Below, piece after piece: positions 23,703-35,710 of a DNA stretch of 64,000 bases. The first letter of the stretch is position 1. Each line of letters opens with the position of its first letter. The notes under the pieces are model-generated. The model saw only the letters and a program-made list of their open reading frames with translations. It was not told the origin of the DNA and did no database searches. Location: assembly GCA_018894105.1 (NCBI GenBank), contig CM032121.1, positions 30,108,230-30,172,229 on the forward strand. Reading direction: 5' to 3'. Position numbers and translations under genes: made by a program. Source of the DNA: Jacaranda mimosifolia. Taxonomy: Eukaryota; Streptophyta; Magnoliopsida; Lamiales; Bignoniaceae.

Positions 23703-24179
23703 TCATCTTGTTGTTGATCATGGAAAGCTCCCTTCTAACATACGAAACGTTGAGGATGCAGGCGAGAATTAAAGTTAGAGACTCTAGCACCCTAGTGGAA
23801 ACCCGAGGCAAGAATGTAGAGAATAATCAATCCGACGTATAGTCTCTTTGGGAGTTGAGCAAGCGCTCGATGCTCACCTACTACTAAAAGCGACATCCTT
23901 GTAGCATACTCCACTTCCTAAAAGACCAATGCTACAAATGACTCGAGAAGCACTGTTAGCATTGGTGGGAAATGCCTCCACACGAGTTCTAGCTAAATTA
24001 GTGGCCAAATATACCGATAAGTACTTTCCATAAGAGCAACCCCATTCCTTTCACTAGAGCCATGAAACATTATCAACCCTGGAGAGCATTGAAAATAGGC
24101 GAATAAGGAATGAGTCATGACCCTCTACCACCTCAACAAATTAACATACAATTTCCCTCCAAGTTTATCAATCACAGTG

Positions 24180-25870
24180 ATTAAACAGCACAGCCTGGAG
24201 TTCCTACTTGCTCCACCATCCCTCAAAGTCAGGAGTTGTAGGAAATAAATACTTCTCTTTAGCTCTCGCTCTTCCTATGTGCAACCACTTTTACCCTGCC
24301 ATATCAGTGAAGTTGCTTCCTTATTGCACAAAGATCACCAACCTCCTAGAGTTTGACTATACAAATGAACCCCGAGAACATCTAAATAACTTATGGCATA
24401 AATAGAGCTCTAGGACTTGAGCAAAGTTGCTTACTGCAAGGTGTCCCTGAAAAATGCTAACCAAACACGCTCTGACATAGTTCAATCAAATTATGGTCGG
24501 ATCCACCATCTACTGGGAGCAGCTAGTCTAGCATTTTCTCCATAATTTTTCCATCAACTGTAAGTACCCAAAGAAAATGGGCTATCTATTTGTCTATCAA
24601 GAAAAAAGATAGAGAAGTTTTAAGAAACTGTATCAATCGATTTGTTCAAGCGGTTCATGAGATTCCACATATTAGCTAAGACCTCCTCTTACTTAATATT
24701 ATTCAGAAAAACTTGAAGCACCAAATATTCTAGAAATCTACAATGGGAAAGCCACCCACCATCTTGGAGGAGCTCCTCATTCGACCGGAGAAGTACATCC
24801 ATATTGAGGAAGAAATTACCCTAGTAGATGCAAATAAGGGCAAGACAAAAGAAGGAGGCAATATAAACAAGAAGCTAGAAGATCGCAACCTTATTAGATT
24901 GATCTCTAAGTATATTCCCTCGAACACCTCAAGGATGCATATACTCATAATTACTGAGCAATAGGACTTAGTCCAACACCTTTTGAAGATAGCAAATAAC
25001 AGTAGAGATAGAAGTTCAAGAAATGGTATTTTTCAAATGCTAATAGGTATACACTACTGAAGAGTGTCGCAATTTAAAGGATGAGATAGAAAAGTTGATC
25101 CAATGTAGATACTTAAAAGAACTTATGGTACGAAAGCAAGATAGCATTAATAAGTAGTCCAGGCTAAAGGATGATGGAGACCATTGGCCACCTGGTGAAT
25201 AATTGGGGTTAAGGAAAGGCAGCGCCAACATTAAACTGACAACTAGTCCATTACTGGCATCATCTTAGTGATCATAAGATGACACATAAGAGGTGATTCT
25301 TTTAATGCAAAGAAGGTACTTACAACAATAGTTAGGTGAGCACAAGCTCACATTTTGGAGCTAACTCTAGGTATAAGTGAAGTGCAACCCCCCTTCCCAA
25401 TATTACATTTGGGGAAGAAAACCTAGAGACAATACAAGGTAAGCATAATGATGAACTAGTGATTTTAGCCTCCCCTACCAACTTTTAGGTAAAGAAAATC
25501 TTGGTGGACAACGGAACCTCAGTGCACATCATCTTCCATGACACCTTCCTTCAACTTGGTATGGATAATGCCTAATTGCAAAATATCAACATCCTCTTAG
25601 TGGGATTTACTAGCAAGACCGTAGAAGTACTTGGAGAAATCTCCTTCCCTCTTCCCTTAGGAACTCATCCTGGGAGGATCATGAAGATGGTGAAGTTCCC
25701 AGTACTCAATTTGCCTGCAATATTATTCTTAGAAGGCTCACCTTAAACCTCTGTTGAGCAATAGTGTCAACCTACCATGTGAAGATTAAGTTTCCCACTC
25801 CCGGCAAAACAAAAGACATGATTGGTGACCGGCTCACTATGAGCGAATGCTATGCCAGCATCTTAAAAGT
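24180..25870 (+). pseudogene. Element 2 gag-protease remnant
   Basis: Fragments in shifting frames can be read in the expected order. A gag-like LLEFDYTNEPREHLNNL lies near 24340-24390. A capsid stretch ending in HEIPH lies near 24660, and a Gag tail EECRNLKDEIEKLIQCRYLK near 25055-25115. An aspartic-protease motif ILVDNGTSVHIIF at about 25498-25536 has Asn where Ser or Thr is usual. The block MSECYAS at about 25838 corresponds to ARECYYV after the protease of element 1. Many stops and frameshifts are present. Nothing of RT follows. Confidence 0.7.
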
Positions 25871-26429
25871 CTTAAAACTCCTATCGCGAGCCTAGACAAT
25901 ACAAAAGGGTAGCACAAAAGCTACTCGAGAGACGAAGGTAATGGCTTAGCTTTAAACTTCACACTATTACAACATCTCTATAGAAGGTCACTCTTAAAGG
26001 AAGAAGTTCAAGTAATACAGAACCGCTATAAGAGGAACCTTTGAGAAGGAAAAACTACCTTTAACAACTAAGGAATACTGTAGAGATAGACAAAGTCCCT
26101 AATATCAATAAATGCATCCCTTCAGGCATAGTCCAATTTCTTTCAAAATAAGTTGTTTATTTTGGTAGATTATGTTTCATTTCTAGTAACTCAAGCAAGT
26201 TTTCTATTTATCATAAATAAAATCCATCCAAACTAGGGAAACGACAAATGTTTGTTTTGCAAATTCATTAAAACATTCAAGTGTTCTTGTGCATACTTGT
26301 CTCATGTTATAAAACAGTAATTATTTACATAAAAGGCACATTCTTGATAGGATCCCAAGAGGAATGCACAAAAATAAAAGAAAACAAGCAACAACATCTC
26401 TGCATGAGACCCCGAGTCAATCCCTCTAT

Positions 26430-27080
26430 AGAAAACAAAGACCACTATATGGGTGTGCTACAAATAAAAACCGCTATAAATGGGGCATGGTAAAAAAAGA
26501 TCACTATAAGACCCTCAAGAGGAAGCGTGACAAAGAAAGAAAAATATAAGACCTCCAAGATAGTGCATGACAAATCACATAGAGACCACCATAAGACCCT
26601 TAAGAGCGTGAGTTACAAACCCGCAATAGACTTCTATAAGGCTCCCAAGGGGATGCATGACAAACTAACAAAAGTTTACTATATGACCCTCACAGGAGTG
26701 CATGGAAATAAATAAATGACCATTATAAGAGCTTCAAGGAGTTCATGGAAAACAAAGAAATACTGGTATAAGACCCCTCAAGGGGCACGCAACAACAAAA
26801 GCTACTATAAGACCATACCAAGGAGGCACGCAGTAAAAACCCCTAATAGGGCGTGCAACATCAAAGGCTACTATAGAAACCCCAGAAGGCGCAATAATAA
26901 AAACTATTACAAGACTCCTAAGAGGTTGCGCGATAACAAAGATTGCTAGAAGGCTGCTAATGAGGCACATAGACATTAAAACTACTATAAAACCTCTAAA
27001 GGCAATGTCAACACTACTATAAGATCTCCAGGGGTGCACAGACATCAATAATAATGTAAGACTCTTGATGAGGTTCATAA
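26430..27080 (+). repeat. Tandem repeat, period about 41-45 bp, in element 2
   Basis: Units contain TATAAGACCCTCAAGAGG and GCATGACAAA-like words; starts fall near 26507, 26547, 26592, 26636, 26681, 26725, 26766 and 26807 and continue to about 27080. About 14 diverged copies are present. The array has the same position, between the plus-strand genes and the antisense region, as the 63-bp array of element 1, but an unrelated unit. Confidence 0.8.
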
Positions 27081-27439
27081 AAACTAAGTCCTCTACAAAA
27101 GTTAGACCTCAAGGGCACTCACAATCATGTTTTCTTGCAGCAGAGTTTTGAGATGTAGGGAAAAAAAAAAGCCACAAGCACGAGAACATGACAAGGCACA
27201 AAAGACATAAAAAGATCAAGACAAGCATAAATCATACAATCATCCAATTAAACAAATACTGAAACAGGCGCAAAGGCTTATCAACCATCATTTAGAAAAA
27301 TATATAAAGTAATCGGAATACTCAATTAGCAAATAATGCTGGCCTACACTACTCCACTTAAAATAAAATGACAACTGGCATACTACTAAAAAAATGAAAA
27401 TAAAGTTGTCCTTAATAAAAAAGAAAAAAAAGATGCTAA

Positions 27440-28930
27440 ATCTTAGTCTAACTCCTACTCAGGTGTTGTTTGCGGAGCGGCAACAACTGGATCCTCTGCT
27501 ATGTCCTTAGTGCTAGCATCTAACAATTCACCAACCACCCTAGTAAAGAGGTTAAAGGGAATAGCATTGTCAAGCAGCATCAAGTCCTCTAGAGGGTATT
27601 ACCTAGTCTTAGCCTCCGCCTCAATTGCCTCAAAGAATTTGTCAGAACCCTTGAATCTTTGACTTATTCTCTTGTGTAATAGATATAAGCACATTCCTAG
27701 TGGAGGACCCCAAAAACTTCCTCCAGGCATTAGTGCCCCAGCACAACGCTCTTTCAACTGCTTATGCTCCTTCAACAGCTTGGCAAGTTTTTCACTTTTC
27801 TGATCTTTCTCCTAAGTAGGTCTTGCAATATTCTCTTTGTGCTTATCTATCATAGCCACAAACCTCTCTACTTGATGGGACATGTACATTAGCAAGCTCA
27901 AAACCTACTGGGAAAAATAAATACGAAGTAAAATAACTGCAAATACAATAAGACAAATAAGTTGTGGAAAGAGAAAGCACTTACCCACTCTAAGTCCTCA
28001 GCAGCAAGCTATGTTAGCTGCAAAGAGGAATATCTCCAACTTCCCTTAATCATACTCATCGACTCTACCCTAAAGGTTATCAATGCTGAAAGTAGTCTTA
28101 TTAATGTCATGTAAGAGTTGATACCATAGCTCCTATACAATCTATAGAGAAATAATCCCTTGCCTTCACCAATATAAAAGGGTTGAGAGGACCAAGGGCA
28201 AGTAGCCCCAGCAGCAAATTTCCAATCATACTTCCCAACCAGTTCTAAAACTACTAGCTCAAAACTAACACTTATGTTCTATTGAGGTGTTGTAAGAGAA
28301 GATAGATGCTAAGGCTTTCCAGAACATCTTCGTGGGGTACTTGGATACCATTCTATTGGCAAAGAACCCTACATAGTTGTTCCGTGGAAGGCCTCTCGTG
28401 AGAACTACCATTCACCTTCCAAGTGCGAATTCCCATAAAGTCAATCTTCTTACCAAGAGCAAGCAAATTAAATTAAATTCAGTAAAACATGGATGAATAA
28501 AGAAAAATAACAGAAGTGTTGAGGAGAAAATATGAATGCAACAATGAGTACATACAAAGAAGAAGCCAAAAATCAACTAAATACTGCCAGAATCATATAA
28601 ATGTCATCAAAGGGGGAGACAAACAACCAAGCCTCATTAAAGAATTGATTAAGGTCACAATGAAGCTTCATTTAATGTATCAATGAAGGTGAACCGCTAC
28701 AAGCATAAGGGAACCCCCAACCCTCATGTCTCACAAAGAAAAAATGACTCTTCTAAGGTCCTTTAGAAAATGGCAATCTACTCAGGCACCAACAATCCAG
28801 TCTAGGAAAAAAGTGAAAGAAGACCTCTTTCAGAGTCTTCCCTACTATGAAGAAAGCACGAAAATGGTCTAAAGAACTTGGAAGACCTAACTTCCTAAGA
28901 CGATGCTGGAACCCTATAGAGTATATAAAG
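27440..28930 (-). pseudogene. Element 2 antisense gene remnant
   Basis: On the minus strand, fragments of the C-terminal part can be read. A Lys/Glu-rich helical segment lies near 27950-27760 (HQVERFVAMIDKHKENIAR), then FKGSDKFFEAIEAEA near 27650-27610, and a Pro/Thr/Ala-rich end DPVVAAPQTTPE near 27500-27460. The position and coiled-coil character match the antisense gene of element 1. Stops and frame changes are frequent. Its N-terminal portion may lie at about 30480-30900, beyond a later insertion. Confidence 0.5.
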
Positions 28931-29099
28931 GAGTTCAGAGCGAACTAACTTAAAACATATCTCATAACTCCCAACTACCTCTAATAATAATAGATCAGGA
29001 GGAAAGAAAAATTTAATGCTAAAATATCCACGAAACGATAAAGTACTCTAGAGGAAGTGACATAATGCGACCATTTGAAGAAAAGTGAATAAACTCAAA

Positions 29100-30470
29100 C
29101 TCATTAGCAAGATGGAGTAGTCTACGGTGCAACCTTAGTTGTACATATCTCATGTGTACGATATACAAATGTACTTAATGTAAACCATTTGATTTAAAAT
29201 GTGAAATCATAATATTTCATTTTAATGATTAGTTGGCAACAAAATAAGTACATTTAACCAGCTACTTGTACGACTGGATGATGGTTAATTTTGATCATAT
29301 GTTAATGTTTCATTGTAATAAAAAGCTGACTACCAATAATAAAAATTTTATTATTAAAAACTTATTTACCTAAACCAAATGGAAAATTTTTCTTTTTGGT
29401 CCTATAATTTAACTGTGTGTGTACTGTTAGTTTCAAACTTATGGTATTGAACATTTGTAGACCAAATTCTATAGTTTTTTAAACACTTTTGATCCTCCAT
29501 CCAATTTTTCATTAAAATCTTGGCTGAAAATATTATCTATTTATGAAAAAAATTCATAAAATATGAAATGTCCATTTAACCAGCACTAAAAAAATTAAAA
29601 ATTAAATACCACTAAAACCCTCCACAAAAATATTATATATAAATAAATACATATATAAAAATACATATATATGAATATATATATAAATCCCGTCCCCAAT
29701 CCCAAAACCCACCCAAATTCGACTGCAATGGCCCGTGGCCACCCAGCCAAGCAACCAGATCTAGCCATGGCTTGCTTGATTATAGCTGGCAGGGAAAAAA
29801 AAAGGCAAGTTGGTGGGGTGGGAGTCATGGGACAAGGGGGCTGGAGTGGTTTGCGGTTGGGGGTGGGGTAGAATAAGATGATTATCTACCTGTGTGTGTC
29901 CATGTGTGTGTTGTTGTTTTTTTTAAATTAATTTATTAATTTAATCAAACTATGTTAAATGTATTTATATTTTTATATATTATTAAATATTAATCCAAAA
30001 TAATTATTTTTTAACTTATTATATTTATTTAAAATTATTAAATTATATTGTCCAAGTTGATTTAAACTATATTAAAATTATTAAATTGCTTATTTAAAAT
30101 TAAATTATATTGTTAGGATGATAGTTTTAGATTTTATATTTATTCTTAAATTTTTTATTTTAGTTAACAAATAAAGATAATTATATTTAACTATATTATT
30201 TTAGATATATTTATTATTTTAATATTATAAAATAATTAATTCAAAATTATGAAGTTATGTTATCTAATATAACACATTTTTTTGAAAAATATTTTTTAAT
30301 TATTTTTTTGAATATTTGCCGAACACTTAATGTACAAACATTTTAAAATGTGAATCAACAACTTGTTGTATAATTAATGATAATCTGTTGTAAAAAGAAT
30401 ATGCTATTTAATTTAATGATACCTCATATGAGGTAAATACAAATATACCTCATCGTACACATGCCATGGT
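29100..30470. mobile_element. Probable insertion inside the element 2 antisense region (class unclear)
   Basis: This very AT-rich block separates the two parts of the antisense region. Its ends share an inverted word, CATGTGTACGAT near 29152-29163 and its complement near 30453-30465, and it contains a GC-rich island at 29685-29870. No clean terminal repeat or target duplication could be set. A MULE-type element is possible because the internal word TTTTTGGTCCTATAATTTAA resembles such termini. Otherwise nothing is recognised here. Confidence 0.35.
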
Positions 30471-31195
30471 AAGACAAACTACCTTACGCTCTCAATAGTT
30501 ATGACTCCCCCAGAGTGAGCAAGCAAGACAAATTACTAATACTAGTAAGACTCATATCGACAGCAGAAGCATCCTTAGACTCCGCTTCAAAAGTTTCTTC
30601 CTAAACTTGGAATTTAAATTAGATTTTAACTGATGAAGGAGATGCCTCAGTAACTAAAGACTAATGAATGCATTCTTAATGTATAATTCCACAACCAAAG
30701 GCTAGACTATAAGATACCCCAAAATGGGGATTCGTAAACTCGGAAAATGCAACAACACTACGAGGAGGACGACCCTCCTCATACATGCACCAACTTGGGA
30801 CCACTGTTTCCACCCAAATTTGGACACCTCTCTCTCAAGTTAGGACTCCCTAAAAGCAACTGACTCAAAAGTGTTAGTAAATTGGAGTAATGTGAAGGAG
30901 TAAAAGAAAAGGTAAAAAGTTATCTTTCGAGCTCATCCTGGCAATAAAGGCAACTTCCCAAGTCTTAAGAATTATCAAATTGTTAAGTTCCTTGGAGGAT
31001 GCAATTCGCTAGTGAAGTGCTACCTCCTAAAGGTAACAACAAAAAGACAAATTTCCCAAATATTTGATTGTTGATTTACTAAAATTATTTCAAAACTAAA
31101 ATAAAGGTAAGTAAATGCAAACTAATAATAAAGTTAATTATTGTGGCAAGGTAAAATTATGAAAAAATAAATTTTCAATTAGAAATAGGGGGACT

Positions 31196-31497
31196 TGACG
31201 ATATGACAAAATAAGATTCTAAGGGTAAAAAAGTAAAAAGCAAGTAGGAGGCCAAATCAACAAAAATGAATAAGGGGGTAATGAGTCCACCAATTTAGGC
31301 CCACGAAGATGGGTTCCCCAACCCTATTGGTCTGAGACCCACCAAGAACATAATTTTAATATAAATACTAGCTCCCAAAGCCAAAAAGTCATTAAAGCAA
31401 TCATTTGCAAAACTCAAGCTCTGACTCTACACAAGTGTGTTCCTTGAGCAAAAGCCCGATATCACATTGATTTCCAAAAAAGACTCGACTCCATTTC
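31196..31497 (+). repeat. Element 2, 3' LTR (main part; split by solo LTR)
   Basis: A G-rich purine run (AGAAATAGGGGGA, 31181-31193) precedes it as the polypurine tract. The repeat follows the 5' LTR to CCATTTCTAT, where the 5' LTR continues with CCAACATC. Here the next element starts instead, and ACGCAACATT is found only after it, at 34265-34274. Confidence 0.78.
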
Positions 31498-34259
31498 TAT
31501 AACACCCCTAAATTTTTAATTATAGAAAGTAAGGTTGAAAAATCAAAATTTTAATTTGAAAAAAAAATGCGGCTCAAAAAAAGAAATAAGAAGGACCTAA
31601 TTGTAAAAAAATTTGAAAGTTCTTAAGGCCAAATTGGAATAAATTGGATCAAAGGGGTCAAACTAAGACACTAACTTGTCCTAAGGCTCAATTGCAAACT
31701 GAAATAAGGTTTTTAGGCCATGTGAGGCATTAAGTAAATCAAGAGTACTCAATTGAGGTCTTAGGAAAACTAATAGAGGTCAAATTAAGATTTTCCAAAA
31801 CATAAAAGTACATATAGAATCTTCCCTCCCCATTTTCTTCAATTTCCACGTGCAACCCCTCCCCCAATCACCCCTCTAGCGAAATCCCATCGGCTCAACC
31901 AAATTGGGAATTTGACGTCCATTCTTGAAATTGATTTGAGGGTTTGATAGAGCTTAGCGAGGTGCGTCAAGGGGTGGAGGCGAAGCTCAATTCCGGGAGT
32001 AGTAGGCGACAATCTGGTAGCAATGCTTCAGTAGCTGAGATTCAGTTTCTTCGAGATGATAATCTGGGTTTATGCGGGCTACTATCGCGCGATGATTTGG
32101 CCTTGGATTCGGTCAGTTGGGTAAAACTCCAGTTGATCGATTAAATTAATCCCTAAATTTGATTTAATTAACTTATTAACCTAATCTTGAAGTGTATATA
32201 AGTTAACTAGACCAAATTATGTAATTACAAGTTATGCGATTAATAAAAAAACTTGTCTATAAATGGTGTGTGGACCCGAAACATTAATAAAACCCTAATT
32301 ATCCTTAATTGTGTTAACAAGTACGTCTTGAATGATTTAAATTGTATAAAGTATACAATGGCCAAAATTTATAGAAAATCTATAAAATTCGTAGCACTTA
32401 TGATGTCAAACTGAAGTATTTGGTTGTATAAGTTGTATGTATCGCTTAGTGGGCTTGGATTACTAAATTGGACCTTAGCCACTGTAAATTAAGCTAATTA
32501 GTGTAAATAAAGCCCTAACCTTGTGTAACGTTGTAAGGAAAATTATTATTAGAGAATGTAAGAAAATTCTACCAATTGACTGGACTATTAGGCATGAGCT
32601 CGGGCTAATAACTTAAGAAGTGATCAGTGACTCGGAACAAATAAATTCCTTATTAAGCATGATTTAATTATTGTTTAAAGGATACGGTGCCAACATTTTA
32701 ACATTTAAATACATTCTATTGGAATAGGTGACGAGGATCCAGGGTCTCCCGGACTATAGGGTGTGGATAGCACCTTTATGGAGTTTTAAGATGAGGGTAT
32801 AGCCTTTTTTTTGGGGAATTGAATTATCTCCATTGTTTAACTTCTCTATATCTAATTGTCTAAACTCGATTGTACTCATTTTGGTGCCCAAACTCCTTTT
32901 ATGTCGTCAATTTTCTATCGCATATACCCCACAGCCTTATCGGTTGACCCTGTGTTCATTGTTAGTCTCCTATGAATATGTTGTTTAAAGAGGTCTTGTC
33001 GACCTATCTACTCTATCGTATCTCTAAGCTTATTGTTTTCATGATATTTGGACGGCCTTTTCGGCCGATACATATCATGTAACTTGTATTTGCTATTAGT
33101 GCTCAATTCTATTCATGTTCAGAGTTTGATATGTAATTCTCACATTAGCAATACGTCATGTCACCCTTGGGGATGCTCATGGGATGTTTCTATCTGTAGG
33201 GATGCCACAGGTTATTGGGCCCAAGACTAGGTCCAGGAAGACAACTGGGCGGTACGGACAACGGTAATTATCTCCCGTCTAGTACCCACTCACGATCTTA
33301 ACTTGTAGATAGTTGGAAGTAGCTATCTGTGAATAGCGAGATCAGGCATGCGGCCAGCCATGCCACATGTCTATTAAGCCGAGTGCTCGGGTAATGGAGT
33401 GCTAAGGAAAATTGTTTATGCTATATTTGTATTCTGTTTTACCATTATATTTTGTTCTGGCAGCAATAAGGTCAGATTTGCCAACAGTCTACTATGATTT
33501 GAAAATGGATGCTATTATGATATGTTTTGTTACGACAGGTTTTGCTTGCTTCATGTCTCGTTTCATTTGGATTTCTATTTCGTCAATGCACTATCTATTC
33601 GAGTTCTATTCTATTACAACATCATTTTACAACTTCTATTTGTTTCAATTCCTCCTATTACTTTGCTTAATTATTCATCGTATTAGGACCTTTTATTAGT
33701 TTTCCCTGATTCTTATGCATTTATAATAATTACCTCCCCTTCCGCCTTTGCTAAGTCCTTCGGACTTATGCCTCTTTCGTGTTCTCAATTTTTTTTTCCT
33801 AGCTAGGTTGTAATAGATAGCTGCTAAAGGACTACAGGTTGTATTAGAACACATGGTTTTGTTACTAGCTTTCAGACATACAGAATCTAAACTCAATTTT
33901 GTAAAGTATTATGTTTGTAAGTTGAAGCCTAAGATGCCTCATGCAGATGATTGTGCTTGTATGGCTGTGATACTAGTGACAGTCGTAGACTTAAACTTAT
34001 TATATACTTGTGGCATGTGTAAGTAAACTTAGTATTTCAGTAGTGCCTGTTCGAGTTGTTAAAACTTTAGTGTTAATAATTGTATGACGGTTTTGTAATC
34101 CTTGCGGAATGTTATATAGTGAATTGTAATAGTAAATTGAAATGAATGATTTTTGGGCTGTTGTGCGGCTATTTAAACTGGAATGTTTTTGAGGTGCAAC
34201 TTCTATTTAGAATTATTGTGAATAAGATTGGAGTAGCACTTCCCAAGCAGGGCGCTACA
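31498..34259 (+). mobile_element. Probable solo LTR (2.76 kb), chromovirus-like
   Basis: The segment starts TATAACACCCCTAAATTTTT and ends GGGCGCTACA. Long LTRs of Tekay/Del-type chromoviruses commonly start TGTAACACCCC and end near CTACA or TTACA, so I read a G-to-A change in the first dinucleotide. No gag or pol motif is found inside and no second copy flanks it, so recombination between two LTRs would have left this one. Flanking pentamers are ATTTC and ATTAT, only a partial target duplication. The insertion interrupts the last bases of the element 2 LTR, which explains why that LTR is split. Family assignment is from end sequences only. Confidence 0.55.
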
Positions 34260-34575
34260 ATTATACGCAACATTAGACCCTTGTAGTATCTATTCTATAC
34301 TAAATTAATTATGTTATATATCATTTCCACATAGAATTATAGTTTTTATTCACCAATTTTGAATGCCAAAAAACTTATCTAAAAGTTTAGTAAATTTTGT
34401 GCCACTCATTTAATGATGAATTTCAGTAAATTATGAATTATATATTATTTAAGAATATGATAAAATTAATTATTAAATAAAATGTTTATATATAGATATA
34501 TATTTACTTTCACAAACACATGCATCTGGGACTATTCAAACTTGAATTCTAAATCTTATATTTATAAATATGAGA

Positions 34576-35485
34576 GGCAAATTGCAAAAATAAGATTGTA
34601 ATTAATATCATTTTGTAGAAAAGGACCGGAATTAAGGCTTTGGCAAAACTAAGACCATAACTATAAAAAAAATCATAAAAAAAGGACAAAGCTTGCCGAA
34701 AAGTACAGTCACCTTCGGAATATGCTTTTGTGGCACTTAGTTGGCACACTTCATGCCTTGTCATGTGCCACATGTGCTTTAATAAAGAAAAAATTGTAAA
34801 AATAGGACCATAAGTAAGGCTATTTTGCAAAAAAGGTCTAAAACTAAGGAGCAGCAAACAAGATAACCAAACTTAAGAAGCAACAAGATAATAGCACATA
34901 AACTGAAATAAGAAGCAATACCATCAAATTTCACCCCATGCAAAATTGTTAATTTACTCGATTTTATGTCATTAGTCATTTTTGGATGAACCGGACGAAC
35001 TTTGTAGCATTCCAGCATTGTAAATTTTATTTGATTTTGTATCAATAGTCATCTCAGATGAATCAAGGGAATTTCATAGCATTCCGATGTCATCAATTTT
35101 TGCTCCATTTTTTTGTTGCTCAATATTTCAATGTTATGTGGTTATCTTTTTTAATTTTACTGCTCCTTAATATTATGCTTCGTAATATTGGTTATCTTTT
35201 TTTGCTATTCTATAATTCTGGTCCTCTTTTGCAAAATGATATTACTTATGGTCCTATTTTGTAATTTTTTTATTAAAATATATATGGCATATGTCGAGGC
35301 ATAAAGCTATACCAGCCAAGCACTACGTAAGCATATTCCGCGCTATCTGTACTTTTTGATGAGCTAACTGTACTTTCCGGCAAGCTTTGTCCTTTTTCTT
35401 GGATTTTTTTATAGTATAATTCTAATTTCGCCACAGTCTTAATTCCAAATGATTTTATTTACGGCCTTATTTTTGCAATTCTCCC
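34576..35485. mobile_element. Long inverted-repeat MITE (Mutator-like), 910 bp
   Basis: The first and last roughly 300 bp are inverted copies of each other. The left end reads GGCAAATTGCAAAAATAAG and the reverse complement of the right end GGGAGAATTGCAAAAATAAG. Inside, both arms share blocks such as GGACAAAGCTTGCCG and GGACCATAAGTAA. Flanking 11-mers TAAATATGAGA (34565-34575) and TATATATGAGA (35486-35496) differ at one base and fit the 9-11-bp duplication of Mutator-type elements. The arms could form a very long hairpin RNA. The centre (about 34950-35100) holds two direct copies of a 68-bp unit. No coding capacity. Confidence 0.85.
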
Positions 35486-35710
35486 TATATATGAGAGTAA
35501 GTATCGCTCAGTTAGCTCATGACTAATAGTACACACACACACACACCCCCAAAAAAAATACTATTCATAACTTTTTTAGATATACATGGTTAAGTGAAGA
35601 TGTAACATGAGGTAAGATTTATATAAAGAGCATTTTCCAAGGCTACAATCAGCGCCTCTAAATCAATCTTAAAATGATTAATTAGGCAGGTGACGTAGTT
35701 AGGCTGGACC

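Larger units (their letters stand above)
23386..34272 (+). mobile_element. Element 2: old, non-autonomous Tat-like Gypsy element, internally deleted and re-invaded
   Basis: Two diverged LTRs of about 310 bp (23386-23702, and 31196-31497 continuing at about 34265-34272) bound the element; the second is interrupted by a solo LTR. Inside are gag and protease remnants on the plus strand, a tandem repeat and an antisense region, the same order as in element 1. No RT, RNase H or integrase motif is visible between the protease (ending about 25860) and the repeats (starting about 26430), a gap too short to hold them. This copy therefore had to rely on proteins made elsewhere. No target duplication could be found, consistent with age. 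Confidence 0.75.

Noticed and set aside
26743..27078. Minus-strand 111-codon frame over the element 2 tandem repeat
   Set aside because: It is hydrophobic low-complexity translation of repeat units, not a membrane protein.
33412..33699. Hydrophobic 95-codon frame inside the probable solo LTR
   Set aside because: T-rich DNA gives Phe/Leu/Tyr-rich frames by chance; no start context or homologous motif.
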